Assembly (NCBI GenBank): GCA_017311185.1
Contig: JAESUZ010003492.1
Span: forward strand, 124,001 to 188,000
Source of the DNA: Proteles cristata cristata
Lineage: Eukaryota > Chordata > Mammalia > Carnivora > Hyaenidae
DNA length: 64,000 bases
Direction of reading: 5' to 3'
In this document: piece after piece, positions 46,516-57,861 of the stretch
Layout of the letters: every line of letters begins with the position of its first letter
Numbering within the stretch: position 1 is the stretch's first letter
Notes under the pieces: model-generated
Told to the model about the DNA's origin: nothing
Database searches by the model: none
The model's input: only the letters and a program-made list of their open reading frames with translations
Position numbers and translations under genes: made by a program

Positions 46516-47314
46516 GAATGGGAAGAGAAAAACGAAAAGAAAACTATTGTAAATTTAGTCTGAGTTTTATATTGCCACACATAATGGGGCACCGGACTTT
46601 GTTCCTGTTGAAGAAGTTAGAGAGTACATAGGCCAAATATTTGGGAAAGTGAAGCAAGAGCCCAAATGGGTATCAGTTCAATTCTAGACCAGTTGTTTAA
46701 ATACATAAATAAGTGAGTGAATGAATGAATTTTGAGGGAAACAAAAAATAAGACACATCTCCATCAATTTAAAGTGACCATTAAGAAAATGTAGATGTTA
46801 TAAATAAAGATATTCTTTTAAAAATATTTAAAGCCAACAAGATTTATAAGCTAAAACAGGAAAAAAATAAATATTTCTTAAAAACTTTCCTGTTTTTTAT
46901 TAAAACGACAAAGAGAAGGAAGAATTAGAAACATCACTGAACATGAAGAAAATTTCACTCATTGCAATGAGGAAGAAGCTACATTTAATATATTAGATAG
47001 TTTATTCCTTGGATAGAATCTTCCAGAATTAATTCCTGTTAGAATATCTCCTCTGCATAACCTTATTATGTTAGCTAAAATTTCTGATACCAGAAGTGGT
47101 GTCGAGAACAAGTACTAAAAGTACTTAACTCTCCCAGGCTTAACATTTCTGTATGTTCCTGTTTTCTATACATTCTCATTGACTTACTGTGCATTTTACT
47201 TACTATTGAACAACCTTATGTTACCAACTACATGTACACTTTATAGAGGAATGATCGAGCTTTATATTTCTACCACAGTTTTATGAGCTTACAGGACTTT
47301 GTTAAACTTTTCTG
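46516..47314. other. Unique sequence
   Basis: No gene or repeat recognised. Confidence 0.45.
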
Positions 47315-47331
47315 GAAAGCGATTTATTTTT

Positions 47332-47561
47332 TTATTTTATTTTATTTTTTTAATATTTTTATTTATTTCTTAGGAGAGAGAGAGAGAGACAGCGTGAGCA
47401 GGGGAGGGTCAGAGAGGGAGGGAGTCACAGACTGAAACAGGCTCCAGGCTCTGAGCTGGCAGTCAGCACAGAGCCCGACGCGTGGCTTGAACCCACGAAC
47501 CGCGTGATCATGACCTAAGCGAAAGTCGGACGCTTAACCGACTAAGCCACCCAGGTGCCCC
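47332..47561 (-). mobile_element. Young felid CAN-SINE, minus
   Basis: T-rich left end, ATTTATTTCTTAGGAGAGAG, CGACGCGTGGCTTGAACCC, CGCTTAACCGACTAAGCCAC and CCAGGTGCCC. A perfect 17-bp target duplication, GAAAGCGATTTATTTTT, lies at 47315-47331 and 47562-47578. CpGs are well kept. Confidence 0.97.
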
Positions 47562-47578
47562 GAAAGCGATTTATTTTT

Positions 47579-48198
47579 ATCTTTATAATGCCTTCTATAA
47601 ATAACAAGTAGTTAACTGCTAAATATTACAATGCTGACATCAATTATAGCAAGAAGTTTACTTTATCTTATTGATAAATACTTACAATGTTAAAAAGGAA
47701 ATAACAGATTGGAAAGTTCTTCAAGGGACTTAAACATTGCTATAAACATTTAGCAAGATTTGGAATTCTAATGCTTTTCCAGATCATTTATCTTCATCCT
47801 AATCCATGAAAATTATGCATCAAGATGATTATAGGTACTAGAAGCAATTACATGTGTCTAACCTATTAAGAGTACTCTAAATTCCACATAAATTAAGTCT
47901 GTTTCAAAGTGTTAATTAACTAAATGTATGAAAACTTGATTATAATTTGGCCTCTGGCATTTTGAAAATTATTAATCCCCTTAAATTACCTCCGCTTATT
48001 ACTTTCCTTTTACTGAAATTCTCTAAATAAAGTAAAATTATAAATCATATCACCAAAAAAGACAGTTTCCTTCTCCGGGATTTGGAAATTACACACTTGC
48101 TTCCAACTAATGATACTTATCATCCAAGAAAATCAGGTCCTACCCAAAAGCTAAATTTTAGGAAAACAGTGTTTGAGACTTTAAAAATGGACTTTATT
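47579..48198. other. Unique sequence
   Basis: No gene or repeat recognised. Confidence 0.45.
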
Positions 48199-48294
48199 GG
48201 GGCACCTGGATGGCTCAGTAGGTTAAGGGTCCAACTTCACCTCAGGTCATGATCTCACGGATCGTGGGTTCGAGCCCCACATCAGACTCTGTGT
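48199..48294 (+). mobile_element. CAN-SINE head only, 3' truncated
   Basis: About 95 bp: GGGGCACCTGGATGGCTCAG through GGGTTCGAGCCCCACATC to GACTCTGTG, then unrelated sequence. The tRNA-like part with its B-box is intact, but the CT body and A-tail are absent. A T20 run follows about 85 bp later (48375-48391). No target duplication seen. Confidence 0.88.
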
Positions 48295-48696
48295 ATGAGC
48301 AAGGCCATATGATTATGATAAGGTCACTCTTAAATAAGGTCATGTTAAATAAGGAGGGTTTGTGGTTTCTTTCTTTTTTTTTTTTTTTTTTGTGGAGTAC
48401 TCAAATGTTCTACTCCTAAATGAAAACTCATATTAATTGAAAGTTTCTTTATTTTTCTATCTATATTCATAATTGAAAGTATCAGTGTAACTTTTACAAG
48501 TCAGTTATATATGATTAAGGAATCATATTTAGATCATATCATGTGAACCCTTCAAATGTATTTTTAAACAGTCATTCTTAATTCTTACATTAAATTATAT
48601 TCATTGTACACAGTTTTCAAATCATGATTAGGTCCAAATAAGAATATAGAACACCCCTAAACTCCATGACCTTTAATTACCAGTTTTAATAACTGC

Positions 48697-49096
48697 TGTT
48701 AGTTGAATATATTCCCAGAAAAGATACATTGAAGCCCTCACCATCAGTACCTGTGAATGTGACCTTATTTGGAAATAGGGTCTTTGCAGATGTCAACATG
48801 AGGTCATTTTGGATTATGGTGGCCTCCACAGAGGCACAGAGAGAACATCCTCTGAGCACGGGGCAAGAAATTAGGCTGACATGCTTACAAAGCCAATGAC
48901 TTCCAAGGATTGCTAGCAACCATCACAAGCTAGGAAGAGGCCAGAAGGATTCTTCCTCAGGACTCAGGGGAGTATGGGTCTGCAGACACTTTAATTTCAG
49001 AAATTCTACCCTCTGGAACTATGAAAGAATAAATTTCTGTTGTCTGAGGTAACCTAGTTTATGGTGCTTTGTTACAGCAGTCCTAAGAAACTAATA
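48697..49096 (+). mobile_element. MaLR/MLT1-type LTR, plus
   Basis: TGTTAGTTGAATATATTCCC, GTGACCTTATTTGGAAATAG, GGTCTTTGCAGATGTCAAC, AATAAATTTCTGTTGTCTG and the end AGTCCTAAGAAACTAATA give an almost complete LTR. The subfamily is not assigned. The 77-codon minus frame inside it is not a gene. Confidence 0.82.
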
Positions 49097-49170
49097 CTTA
49101 GTGCATGTGCTTCTGACCATTTATGGACACTATCAGCAATGTTATTTCATACCTTGACTCCTTTATACAT

Positions 49171-49487
49171 TGCTATGCATAGTCGTGGAATGTTTGTGTT
49201 TCTAATGTTGAAATCTAATCCCAATGTGATGGCATTGGAAGGTCAGCTTTTATGAGTTTATTAGGTCATCAGGGTGGAACCCTCATGGAAAGGATTTGGG
49301 CCTTCTAAAAGAGACCTTAGAGATCTCCCTTCCCCTTTCTTCCCTGTTAGGACATCCGACAAGGCACCAGATTTGGTAGTGCCTTATCTTGGACTTTTCA
49401 GCATCCAGATGTGTCAAATAAATTTCAATTGTTTATATATCACCTAAGCTCCAGTATTCTGTTATAGCAGTGAAATGGACTAAGACA
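49171..49487 (+). mobile_element. MaLR (MST-like) LTR, plus
   Basis: TGCTATGCATAGTCGTGG, AATCCCAATGTGATGGCATT, TTAGGTCATCAGGGTGG, AAATAAATTTCAATTG and GCAGTGAAATGGACTAAGAC are ordered landmarks of an MST-like LTR. It lies 74 bp after the previous LTR, in the same orientation, but differs from it in sequence, so the two are separate insertions. Confidence 0.82.
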
Positions 49488-49999
49488 TATGTATATCATA
49501 AATACTAGTGGAGGTCATCACATGTTTTTTAGACAAATAATTATTCATGAGGACTAGTTTTATATAAAGACATCATTCTATGATCCTATGGGCATTACCC
49601 ATTTGCAGAATTTTAATATTTTTCCTTTTGTATGGTATTTTATTAAGCATATGATTGACATTAAAGAGTGAGTCTTAATATTTGGGGAACTACTTGTTTT
49701 TGGGAAGTTGAATTAAATGAAAAAATACCAATCATTTCATTATTGAGAAATACTTTTGGCTTTGGAATTAAATTTTGTCATTCTAGCATGTTCAATTTTA
49801 TCGTAGCTGATTAATTATGCCTCTTGTGATTATTTTATTTTCTTTAGAAAATATTGATTATTCCATCTTTCCAATTCTGAAAGAAGTTTATTGAAATATT
49901 TGACCAAATATAAACATTTTAGATATCTCTTATCACCTTTTATGCATTTGATTTCTATGTAGTTTTATGCATATGTGATGTGAAGCAAGTCTTCCCTAT
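49488..49999. other. Unique AT-rich sequence
   Basis: Nothing recognised. Confidence 0.45.
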
Positions 50000-50206
50000 T
50001 TAATGTTTTTAATGTTTTATTTACTTTTGAGACAGAAAGAGACAGAGCATGAGCAGGAAAGGGGCAGAGAGAGAGGGAAACAGAATCTGAAGCAGGGTCC
50101 AGGCTCTGAGCTGTCAGCACAGAGCCTGATTGGGGCTCGAACCCACAAACTGTGAGATCATGACCTGAAACAAAGTCAGACATCTAACCAACTGAGCCAC
50201 CCAGGA
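50000..50206 (-). mobile_element. Felid CAN-SINE, minus
   Basis: TTTAATGTTTTTAATGTTTT left end with GACAGAAAGAGACAGAGC, CTGTCAGCACAGAGCCTG and GAGCCACCCAGGAGCAAC. The final head bases have diverged. Confidence 0.93.
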
Positions 50207-50472
50207 GCAACATGCATATCTTCTTTTGAATCGTGCCTATTAAAGTTACATAATATCTACCTTAACCATATTTTGTATTTTTATGCTTTCTTTACCATTT
50301 CATTTCTTAAATTTCCTGTGAACAATATAAAGATGAGGCTTTTAAACAATCCACTGGCATACTTTTTCGGGGAAATTTAACAATAAGCACTTATATCTTA
50401 AGTAACATATTTTGCTTACTTTAGGTTTATTATTTACATATCTATTTTCTTCTGTTACTATATCCTATTGTT

Positions 50473-50505
50473 TCTCCATATATATATGGAGAGAGAGAGA
50501 GCGAG
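50473..50505. repeat. 20-bp perfect palindrome and GA tract
   Basis: TCTCCATATATATATGGAGA (50473-50492) equals its own reverse complement and runs into GAGAGAGAGCGAGAGC. Confidence 0.9.
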
Positions 50506-50816
50506 AGCATAAAAGAGATCTTGTATCTCACCTTATCTTTACTCTTTCCAATACACTTCAAACCACCACATAAAGTGAGCTATTTTAAATGTTTCTCTTC
50601 AATACCTACTTACAAAGAGATTTTTAAGTTAATTTTTCTCTCATTTCTTTTCCTATATCCCATAATGCTAAGGCTTCGCTAAATACTACATATACCACAA
50701 TTAGCTCCTAGCCTTAACTAGGTTTTACCTTAAGATATGTCTCCTCTTTTCAAACGCTAATTTGTTAGTTACACAATTTTATTCCTCCTTCCACTGCTCA
50801 TATAAAATATCTCTAT
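50506..50816. other. Unique sequence
   Basis: Nothing recognised. Confidence 0.4.
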
Positions 50817-50981
50817 TGTTATGGATTGAGTGTTAGTATCTTTCCCCCCAAATTCATGCTGAAGTCGTAACCTACCAGTGTGGCTGTCTTTGGAGATTGA
50901 GCCTTTAAGAAATTAAATGGGGGTCCTAAGTGTGGAGCCCTGACTTGATAAGTTTAATCTCCTTATAAGAAGGCGCCCTCT
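50817..50981 (+). mobile_element. MLT1-type MaLR LTR, left part
   Basis: TGTTATGGATTGAGTGTTAG, CCCCCCAAATTCATGCTGAA and TCTCCTTATAAGAAGGCGCC. A SINE interrupts it at about 50982. The 139-codon minus frame at 50926-51345 runs through the LTR, the SINE and the LTR again and is not a gene. Confidence 0.83.
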
Positions 50982-51186
50982 GGGAGTCTGGGTAGCTCAG
51001 CTGGTTAAGCTTCTGACTTTGGCTCAGATCATGATCTCTGGTTGGTGGGTTCGAGCCCTGTGTCTGACTCTGTGCTGACAGCTCAGAGCCTGGAGCCTGC
51101 TTCGGATTTTGTTTCTCTATCTCTCTGCCCCTTCCCTGATTGCACTCCTGTCTCTCTCTCAAAAATAAATAAATGTTAAAGAAAAA
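50982..51186 (+). mobile_element. CAN-SINE inserted in the LTR, plus
   Basis: GGGAGTCTGGGTAGCTCAGC head, GGGTTCGAGCCCTGTGTCTG, CTGACAGCTCAGAGCCTGG and tail CTCAAAAATAAATAAATG. ATAAGAAG occurs just before it and at 51187-51194, the surviving part of the target duplication. Confidence 0.93.
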
Positions 51187-51429
51187 TAAGAAGATACACC
51201 TGAGGGCCCTCTCAGTTTCTCCCACCAACAGTGCACCAAAGAAAGTTAATATGAAAACAAGCAAAAAGGTGACTCTCTGAAAGCCAGAAAAAGCTCTCAC
51301 CAGAAACTGGCCCTGTTGAGCCTTGATCTGGGGCCCAGTAACCAAACAGAACTGTGGGAAAATAACTTTCAGTTGCTTAAGCTACCTATTCTGTGGTACT
51401 TTCTAATGGCAGCCCTAGGAAACTAATCC
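51187..51429 (+). mobile_element. MLT1-type MaLR LTR, right part
   Basis: Resumes with AAGATACACCTGAGGGCCC and ends TGGTACTTTCTAATGGCAGC then CCTAGGAAACTAATCC, the typical 3' end of this LTR. Confidence 0.82.
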
Positions 51430-51759
51430 ATCTATGTTCCAGACTCTGTTAAAAATAAATAAATAAAAATCCAAGGACTTCTAGCTTCACATAGGATTCT
51501 TGGCATTTAATTATCATCTTCTTCTCTTAGTGTAAGATGTTCTGCTTTCAAATTTCCATTATTATTAATAACGTCACTCTGCATGTGCAGGCCTATCTTT
51601 GAGGAAAAAAATGTCTTCTAATATTAGAGCTACCTTTCTTCTACTTTCTGGAACACTTCATATTAAGGTTTTCTGATTCTAATTTCCCAAAGTCTAATCT
51701 TTTGTTTTTCTTCTGGAATTTCCTGGCTTCGATATATTCTCTCCTTGTTCATCTAGTTT

Positions 51760-51966
51760 AGGGGTTGATAATCTACAGCACAATGGTCAAATCCAACTTT
51801 CTGCCTGTTTGTGTAAATAAAGTTTTATTAGAACATAGTCATCTATGTATTTTTGTATTATCTATGACTTTTCTTTAGGATCGTAGTGTCATGAGAGAGA
51901 CCTTATGGGCAGTTAAAGGGGGAAATATGTATTATTTGGTTCTTTATTGAGACATTTCCAACCCCT
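51760..51966. mobile_element. hAT-type non-autonomous DNA transposon remnant
   Basis: AGGGGTTG at the left and CAACCCCT at the right are inverted repeats about 207 bp apart. Inside, CTGCCTGTTTGTGTAAATAA and AGTTTTATTAGAACATAGTC match a common mammalian hAT (Charlie-like) element. The 8-bp target duplication is not readable. Confidence 0.7.
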
Positions 51967-52850
51967 AATTAAAATCACTAATTAAATTGTGTTCGATGCA
52001 AACAGAATAATATTTAGGAAATGAACTTCCAAAGCTCTCTGAAAACTCTAATAATTTAAATTTAATGTTGTTGTTATTTTTTATCTGGCACTATTTCGCC
52101 AGAAGCTAATGTTATCTTCTGAAGATCCATTTACAATTTCTCTCTCAGTCTGATAGACCTCTTAAATCTTATTTTATTCTTTTCCTACCCATGATTCTAG
52201 TCATCCTTGTAGCTCAGGTGAAGCTGAGGAAAGTTTCTAACGGATTTAGGATAGGTGAAAAACTAGTAGTAGGATGTAGGGTTTCAGAAACTCGTAATGT
52301 GTTGGGAGAGCATCCACTTCTCGAAGCCATAAAGGGATTTTTTGTCTCCTTCATAAACATGGTGTTGGCCATGGCATCCTTCCTTCTTTTATCTCTGAAG
52401 TTCCTTTGAAAATCTGGAATGTAATGTTGATGTTCTTAGAGACTACATATAAGGCGTTGGACTTTCCTCTTTGGTTACCACTGGTCAAATCACTCCTAAA
52501 TGTATCACCACAATATGTAAGATGGGAAATGTCCATACCAAGAAATAGCATATACATTTAAAATCAAGATATATTTGGTCAAGTTTTACAAATTGCAAAA
52601 AAATGGATGGAAGCAGAAGTGGGATATCACGTAAAAATATTATAACTGACACATTGAAGAGGGAGCAGACGTTCTAGAAGGATGATTTCCCCACTCCAGG
52701 CCTGTCTCCCTAACTTCCATCTAGAGGTCAAGTACAGAATTCTTGAATTAGTAGAACAGCTGCTGGGAGCAAGTGGAGATGGATTGGTCCATGGTGGACT
52801 ACCTGAGTGCTTGGATAGGGAAGGTGAGTACATTTTCTTTGGTGTGAATG
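51967..52850. other. Unique sequence
   Basis: No gene recognised. Frames of 68-72 codons (52191-52409 plus; 52351-52557 and 52627-52833 minus) have no recognisable domain. Confidence 0.45.
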
Positions 52851-52852
52851 TA

Positions 52853-53195
52853 GTGTGGTAAGAACTCCTCCCTAAAGAGAGAAAAAAATGAAGAAGAGAG
52901 GAGGGAAGACTTCAAGGTCACCTAGATATGGGTCCAGGTGCCTACATCCTCCATGTTCTTGTAAACTGAGACAACTTAATCAGACTGCATGTTTATGTAT
53001 GTTACCATATATGGGAGACAAAGAAATAGAAAATGTATTAAAAAAAACCAAAAACCTATGCCATGTGATGTGGGCCGCTCAGTTCTTTTGGATACGAACC
53101 CAACTGAGCGGTGCCAGCACGAATAAAGTTGCTTTCTGGAAAGAACAGCCTCGGTGTCACGACTCTCTGTGAGAGAATCCTGCAACAGAAGAAAT
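52853..53195 (+). mobile_element. ERV1-like LTR fragment or solo LTR
   Basis: The right half looks like an LTR R-U5 region: CTCAGTTCTTTTGGATACG, an AATAAA polyadenylation signal at 53122-53127 followed by GTTGCTTTCTGG, then CGGTGTCACGACTCTCTGTG and a likely CA end near GAATCCTGCA. Nothing after it resembles a primer-binding site, so it is a solo or partial LTR. The left edge is uncertain. The 94- and 114-codon frames across it are not genes. Confidence 0.5.
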
Positions 53196-53538
53196 GGGAT
53201 AGAGATCCCTGGTGAAATGATCAGAATTCCCGAATTCCTGAAGAGCACTTGACCTAATAGAGATCTATGGATCCCAGACAAGGAAGGTACACCAATGTTT
53301 GTGTGTGATTGTACATCCACCTGCTCATGATCTCCAGCTCACAAAGTATCTCCAGGATCTTGTTAAACCTGTGGTTCATATTCCACCTTAACCCCTAGTG
53401 TGGGTTAGTATAAGGCTTTAGTGAACACAATGTAAGGTTAGCTTTATGCTAAATATCAGGAACCCAGAGGAAAAATAAGGTAAAGTTTAAAAAGATACAA
53501 ATGTGATCTACAGAAACCACATAGTATAGACACATCTA

Positions 53539-54740
53539 TGCCAGAGTCCAGCTCCAGCTGGGTCCAGGGGTCCCTGAAGGATGGACGGTATTGGTGAAGG
53601 TAGGTGTGAGAGAGCCCTGAGATTCTTTCTGGTCACCAAGCAAGCATCTCTGCCCTGTCAGTTTTGGAGTCTTTATGTATAGGTCAAACATTAACATGGC
53701 ATCAGAAAATGGAATTTTTACAATGGATAGTTCTCTGTGATGTTTTAGAAAATGTACAGAAACAGGTTTTACAAAAGTCTTCTTGCAGAACTGTCCCAAT
53801 TATAGTGAGGTTGAGTAACTAAGAAAATAACAGGGTGTTCACATTTTAATAACACTAAGATTAAGTCATAGGTTTGTAGATACTCTTATCCATCCTCATC
53901 ACAGCTGCCAGGGTAAGGGAAGGGGTTTGTGGAATGTAGGCCTTAGGAAAGGGACTGCTATATATCATCAGTTAGCAAAGGTATACGTGGTAACTTATGT
54001 CCTGGCCTTATCTGTTCCTTCTCTCTAAGTTAGGCTCTTTGTCTCCGGGCAAGACTTTTTTGTCCAGTATACTCCTTATGGCACTGGAGAGCCAACCGTA
54101 CCTTTAAAAAATTTAGCTCATTTCCAATACATAGAATAGCCTCCTCAAGTGTATTTAGCTTTGTGTCTAGTTTTATGATTTCTTGAATAGCCAGGGCATG
54201 AGAGACATTTTTGGTTGATTAGTTGATATACATGTTGAGCTGTATGAACCTCTTGGACTAACGCAATGGTAGAAAGAGAATTGTACATGTAAAGATCAAT
54301 CTTTTATGAGTAAGGGTCATTGGCCTATTCATAGCTCAAGGGAAAGTATGGAGGAAAACAAGACTTGCTGGAGACATGATGTCTGTTCCCATAATCAAAA
54401 GAAGCTCCCACAATAAGTTCCTTCACAAGGTGCAATCATCATACCAGGGCCAGAATAAGGAGACGAGTCACTCCTGATTCCGATCAGCAAGGTACCTTGG
54501 GGTCAGTGCTCAAGCAGAAATAGTTGTGTGGGGGTGGATATCGGTCGTCATGTGATTGGCAAGAGACCGTGCAAACTTGCTTTAACCTCACCAGGAGTTT
54601 TCTCGACTAGGGGGCTCAGAATGGCTCCCAACATAGCGAAAGTCACATTTTAATGTCCTGCGATGTGCTGCAGTAAATGGTTGCCTAGGTGTTATGATGC
54701 AGAACATCAACGCAGAACTTGAACAACTCAGTAACTTTGC
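53539..54740 (-). mobile_element. Decayed class II endogenous retrovirus fragment
   Basis: Read on the minus strand, the lower-coordinate end resembles an LTR terminus (GGAGCTGGACTCTGGCA at 53539-53555), and a reading around 54065-54264 resembles the helical part of a betaretrovirus-like envelope transmembrane subunit. CpGs such as CGGTCGTCATG and ATAGCGAAAG remain. No gag or pol was recognised and no complete gene remains. The 5' boundary is uncertain. Confidence 0.5.
54065..54264 (-). pseudogene. Envelope transmembrane-like remnant, frameshifted
   Basis: Two short minus-strand readings in different frames look like the heptad-rich coil and following segment of a class II retroviral envelope. 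A frameshift separates them and stops lie on both sides, so it cannot encode an envelope protein. The identification rests on remembered family pattern only. Confidence 0.45.
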
Positions 54741-55110
54741 TGAAAAAAAATCAGGTGTTTTTATCTATTTTATTTAATTTTCTTTAGTTTTGAAAACTAT
54801 GATAAAGTCTCAACTACATGAGAATTTTATTATCTTTATAATAAAATGGAACTTAAAATCTGTGACTACTTACTATCCAAGATTTTAGATATTTCTCTTT
54901 TCATTTGATCTTGATGGCAAATTTCTGAGGGAAAGGGCATATCTTACAATGTTTATGATCAACTCAGAAAACAGAAGAGATCAACATATCAATTTTGATT
55001 CATTAAATTATTTGTAAATCAGCTCTGAACAAAGGATCCAGTAAAATTATGTTTGGTAATATTAGAGAAATTATCGGCAGAAATAAAAAGAAAATTTCTA
55101 TGCCTGATTC
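54741..55110. other. Unique sequence
   Basis: Nothing recognised. Confidence 0.4.
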
Positions 55111-55126
55111 GGAAAGCCAGAATTTT

Positions 55127-55346
55127 TTTTTTTAATGTTTTATTTATTTCTAGAGAGAGAGAGAGAGAGAGAGCAGCGTGAGCAGGGGAGGGTCAGAGAG
55201 AGAGGGAGTCACAGACTGAAACAGGCTCCAGGCTCTGAGCTGGCAGTCAGCACAGAGCCCGACGCAGGGCCCGAACCCACGAACCGCGAGATCATGACCT
55301 AAGCGAAAGTCGGACGCTTAACCGACTAAGCCACCCAGGCGCCCCA
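55127..55346 (-). mobile_element. Young felid CAN-SINE, minus, near consensus
   Basis: ATTTATTTCTAGAGAGAGAG, GAACCCACGAACCGCGAG, GACGCTTAACCGACTAAGCC, CACCCAGGCGCCCC. A perfect 16-bp target duplication, GGAAAGCCAGAATTTT, lies at 55111-55126 and 55347-55362. CpGs are intact. Confidence 0.98.
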
Positions 55347-55362
55347 GGAAAGCCAGAATTTT

Positions 55363-56446
55363 ATTTAACTTTATGTTAGTGGGTGAGACAGTTACATTTA
55401 CCCTTTTAGGTAAATTAAATTCTCATGTCTTGATTTGTACAAAGTAAGAGAAAAAAAGATAGGATTATTTTGATGGCTTTTTCTTTCTGCCTAGAAGGAA
55501 TAAATCATTGAAAGTATGAGATCAAAAAGAAATATTGCAAATAGAATTTGTAAAGAATAGAAATAATAAGGCCATTGTTTCCATAAACCAGAAGAAAACA
55601 ATCTTTTTAAATGTTGTGAAGTTCTCAACAGTTTTAAAAATAAAGTGAAAACTAAATCATATTGACTTCATAGCCTGCAGTAGAAACACACTGAGCCTTA
55701 AATATTAGCATTTGGTGCCATTTCTTGTCCTGTTAATGTTACAATGAAGACCAACTTCAACTAATCTGTCTTCACATGTTCAGTTTTACAGTATAATTCC
55801 AGATAAATGGAGGAAAATGAGCTAAATATCTGTACATCAACTTCTTCTCAGCAAAGATTTATTTTTCTAATAAAAAGTAACCAGTATTTTCTATTTGGAA
55901 CAAATATGATATAAATAATATAAAGTACAAAAAATGAAAAAAAGAAAAAAAAAAGGCCAACAGATTATATACAGGAAAGAGTTTTGGTATCATAAGTCTA
56001 AGAATCTGAGGATCTCAAGTTCATTTCAATCTACACTGGGTGAATTGGCTCAAGAACCCTGGGGGTAAAACAAAAACTTATTACTGCGAGAAAATGGAAT
56101 TGGCTGCACTATTTCATTTTAGTGAGAATTTGTTAGATATGATAAAGTATACACCATAAACAATTGTGCTATCCTGATTATCGAGATTGTAGTTCTTGTT
56201 ATTCTTTAAAATTGTAAAACAAACAGACTTATGTGCTCTTTCTATTCAATAGCATTTCTGTTATAAAACCATGTTAAATTTGGAGTGTCCTGTATTTGAT
56301 TATCATGCATTTTCATCATCCCACATGTATAAGCAAAAAAGAAGGGTGTTTGCCAATTTGTTTCAGTCAGCATGCATATTTTAATTAATATTTTTATCTC
56401 TCTACCATTTAGTATAATGTACACATAACATTTTCATACAAACTAA
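55363..56446. other. Unique sequence
   Basis: About 1.1 kb. A stretch at 55975-56055 has a faint MIR flavour that I cannot confirm. No gene. Confidence 0.4.
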
Positions 56447-56976
56447 ATATATTAGTTTTCTATTTCTGCCATAACAAATTGCCTTAAATGTACTTAAAAC
56501 AATGTACATTTATTACCTCACAGTTCTGACAGGATTAGCAACTCAAATCTTGAGGATGGCAGGGCGGCATTCCTTCCGGAAGGCTGTTATTTAGATTCTT
56601 ATCTCCTTGTTGGCTGTCAAGCGAGGGCCCTCCCCATCTTCTAGAAGCCACCCACATTGCTCAGCTTGTGACTTACATCTTCATCTTCAAATACAGGATG
56701 GTGAGTTGAATCCTTCTCTTGTTTCAAATCTCTGCTGCCTCTACTTCTATCTCAATACTTTTTTGACCAACTCTTCTGCATTCCTCTTTGCCCCTTTTAT
56801 GAACCCATGAGATTAGTTATATTCAGCCTATGCAAATTACCCAGAACAATCTTCTACCTGAAGGTCACTTGAATTCAATCTGCAAAGTTCATTTTGTCAT
56901 TTCAAGTAACCTATTCTCCGGTTCCAGGGACTACGGGATGCATATCTGAGAGAGGGCATTATTTTGTCTACCACAA
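56447..56976 (-). mobile_element. Mammalian LTR (MaLR/ERVL type), minus
   Basis: TATTAGTTTTCTATTTCTGC, TTATTACCTCACAGTTCTG, GGCGGCATTCCTTCCGGAAG, CTTCTAGAAGCCACCCAC and TATTTTGTCTACCACAACA keep the order of a common reverse-oriented LTR repeat. Subfamily not assigned. The 67-codon frame at 56607-56810 is a reading of it. Confidence 0.65.
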
Positions 56977-56999
56977 CAATGGGTAAGTCTTGAGACTGG

Positions 57000-57182
57000 A
57001 GTCTTGAGACTCGAGCTTTAGATTAAAGACAGGGAAATTTGTCTTTTCATCTCTTTTAGCAAGCAATTTGGATAAGCAGCTTACTTTTACAGAGGCTCAA
57101 TTTATATACTGATATAGACTTACATCTACCTCATAATGTGGGTTTGAATAAGGTAAGTTCTTGTAAAGTCTTAGCACAAGAT
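57000..57182 (+). repeat. Possible MIR remnant
   Basis: AAGCAGCTTACTTTTACAG, GAGGCTCAATTTATATACTG, CTACCTCATAATGTGGG and AAAGTCTTAGCACAAG follow the MIR order loosely. Confidence 0.45.
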
Positions 57183-57749
57183 GGCAGTGCGGAGGGAAAA
57201 AAGTCATTTTCTCATTTCCGCCTTCCTCCACCTTTTCCTTTCACATTCCTTAATGTGTGTGGTCCTTAGAACTACTTTTTCTTCTTCTCTTTTTTTATTC
57301 TAACAAAACTTTCTGCCAAAACCCATTAATTCACAAAGCTGGTTAGTCTCTTCTAAACGGCCCCACAGTCAGATACAGTTTGATATCAAACTGAACACAT
57401 AATTTAACTTCTGTATTCCACATCTACCTACCTCCTGCATTTGCTGCTTAGGAAGTCACATTCATCCCATGACCCAAGGCTATCCTAGATGTTTTTCCCT
57501 CTATTACCAGCCTCTCTGTCAGTTGAATTTCCATAGATGCTACCAAGTAAGCTCTTTCATATCTACCTATTCTCTAAACTTTTACTATTCTTGCTCAAAT
57601 AACAAGAATAAATTTAAAGGATGCTTTTTACTACTTTAATTGTTTGACTTGTCTGGATTATTCAACACTTTTGGACACTTTGTCCTCCAAACACTGTCTT
57701 GGCCTCTGTATACTAAGATATCCTGCCCTCTTCTTCTATCATGTGTACT
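57183..57749. other. Unique sequence
   Basis: No gene or repeat recognised. Confidence 0.4.
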
Positions 57750-57861
57750 CCTGTGGTGGTTAACTTTATGGGTCAACTTGCCTAGACTGTGAGGCCAAGA
57801 TTTTCTTAAAACATCACTCTATATGTTGCTATAAAGTTTTTGTTTGTCCGTTTAGTTTTTT

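Noticed and set aside
46227..46592. 121-codon minus-strand frame
   Set aside because: It consists of Pro/Ser/Leu/Phe runs translated from the GGAA microsatellite.
50926..51345. 139-codon minus-strand frame
   Set aside because: It runs through an LTR, a SINE and the LTR again.
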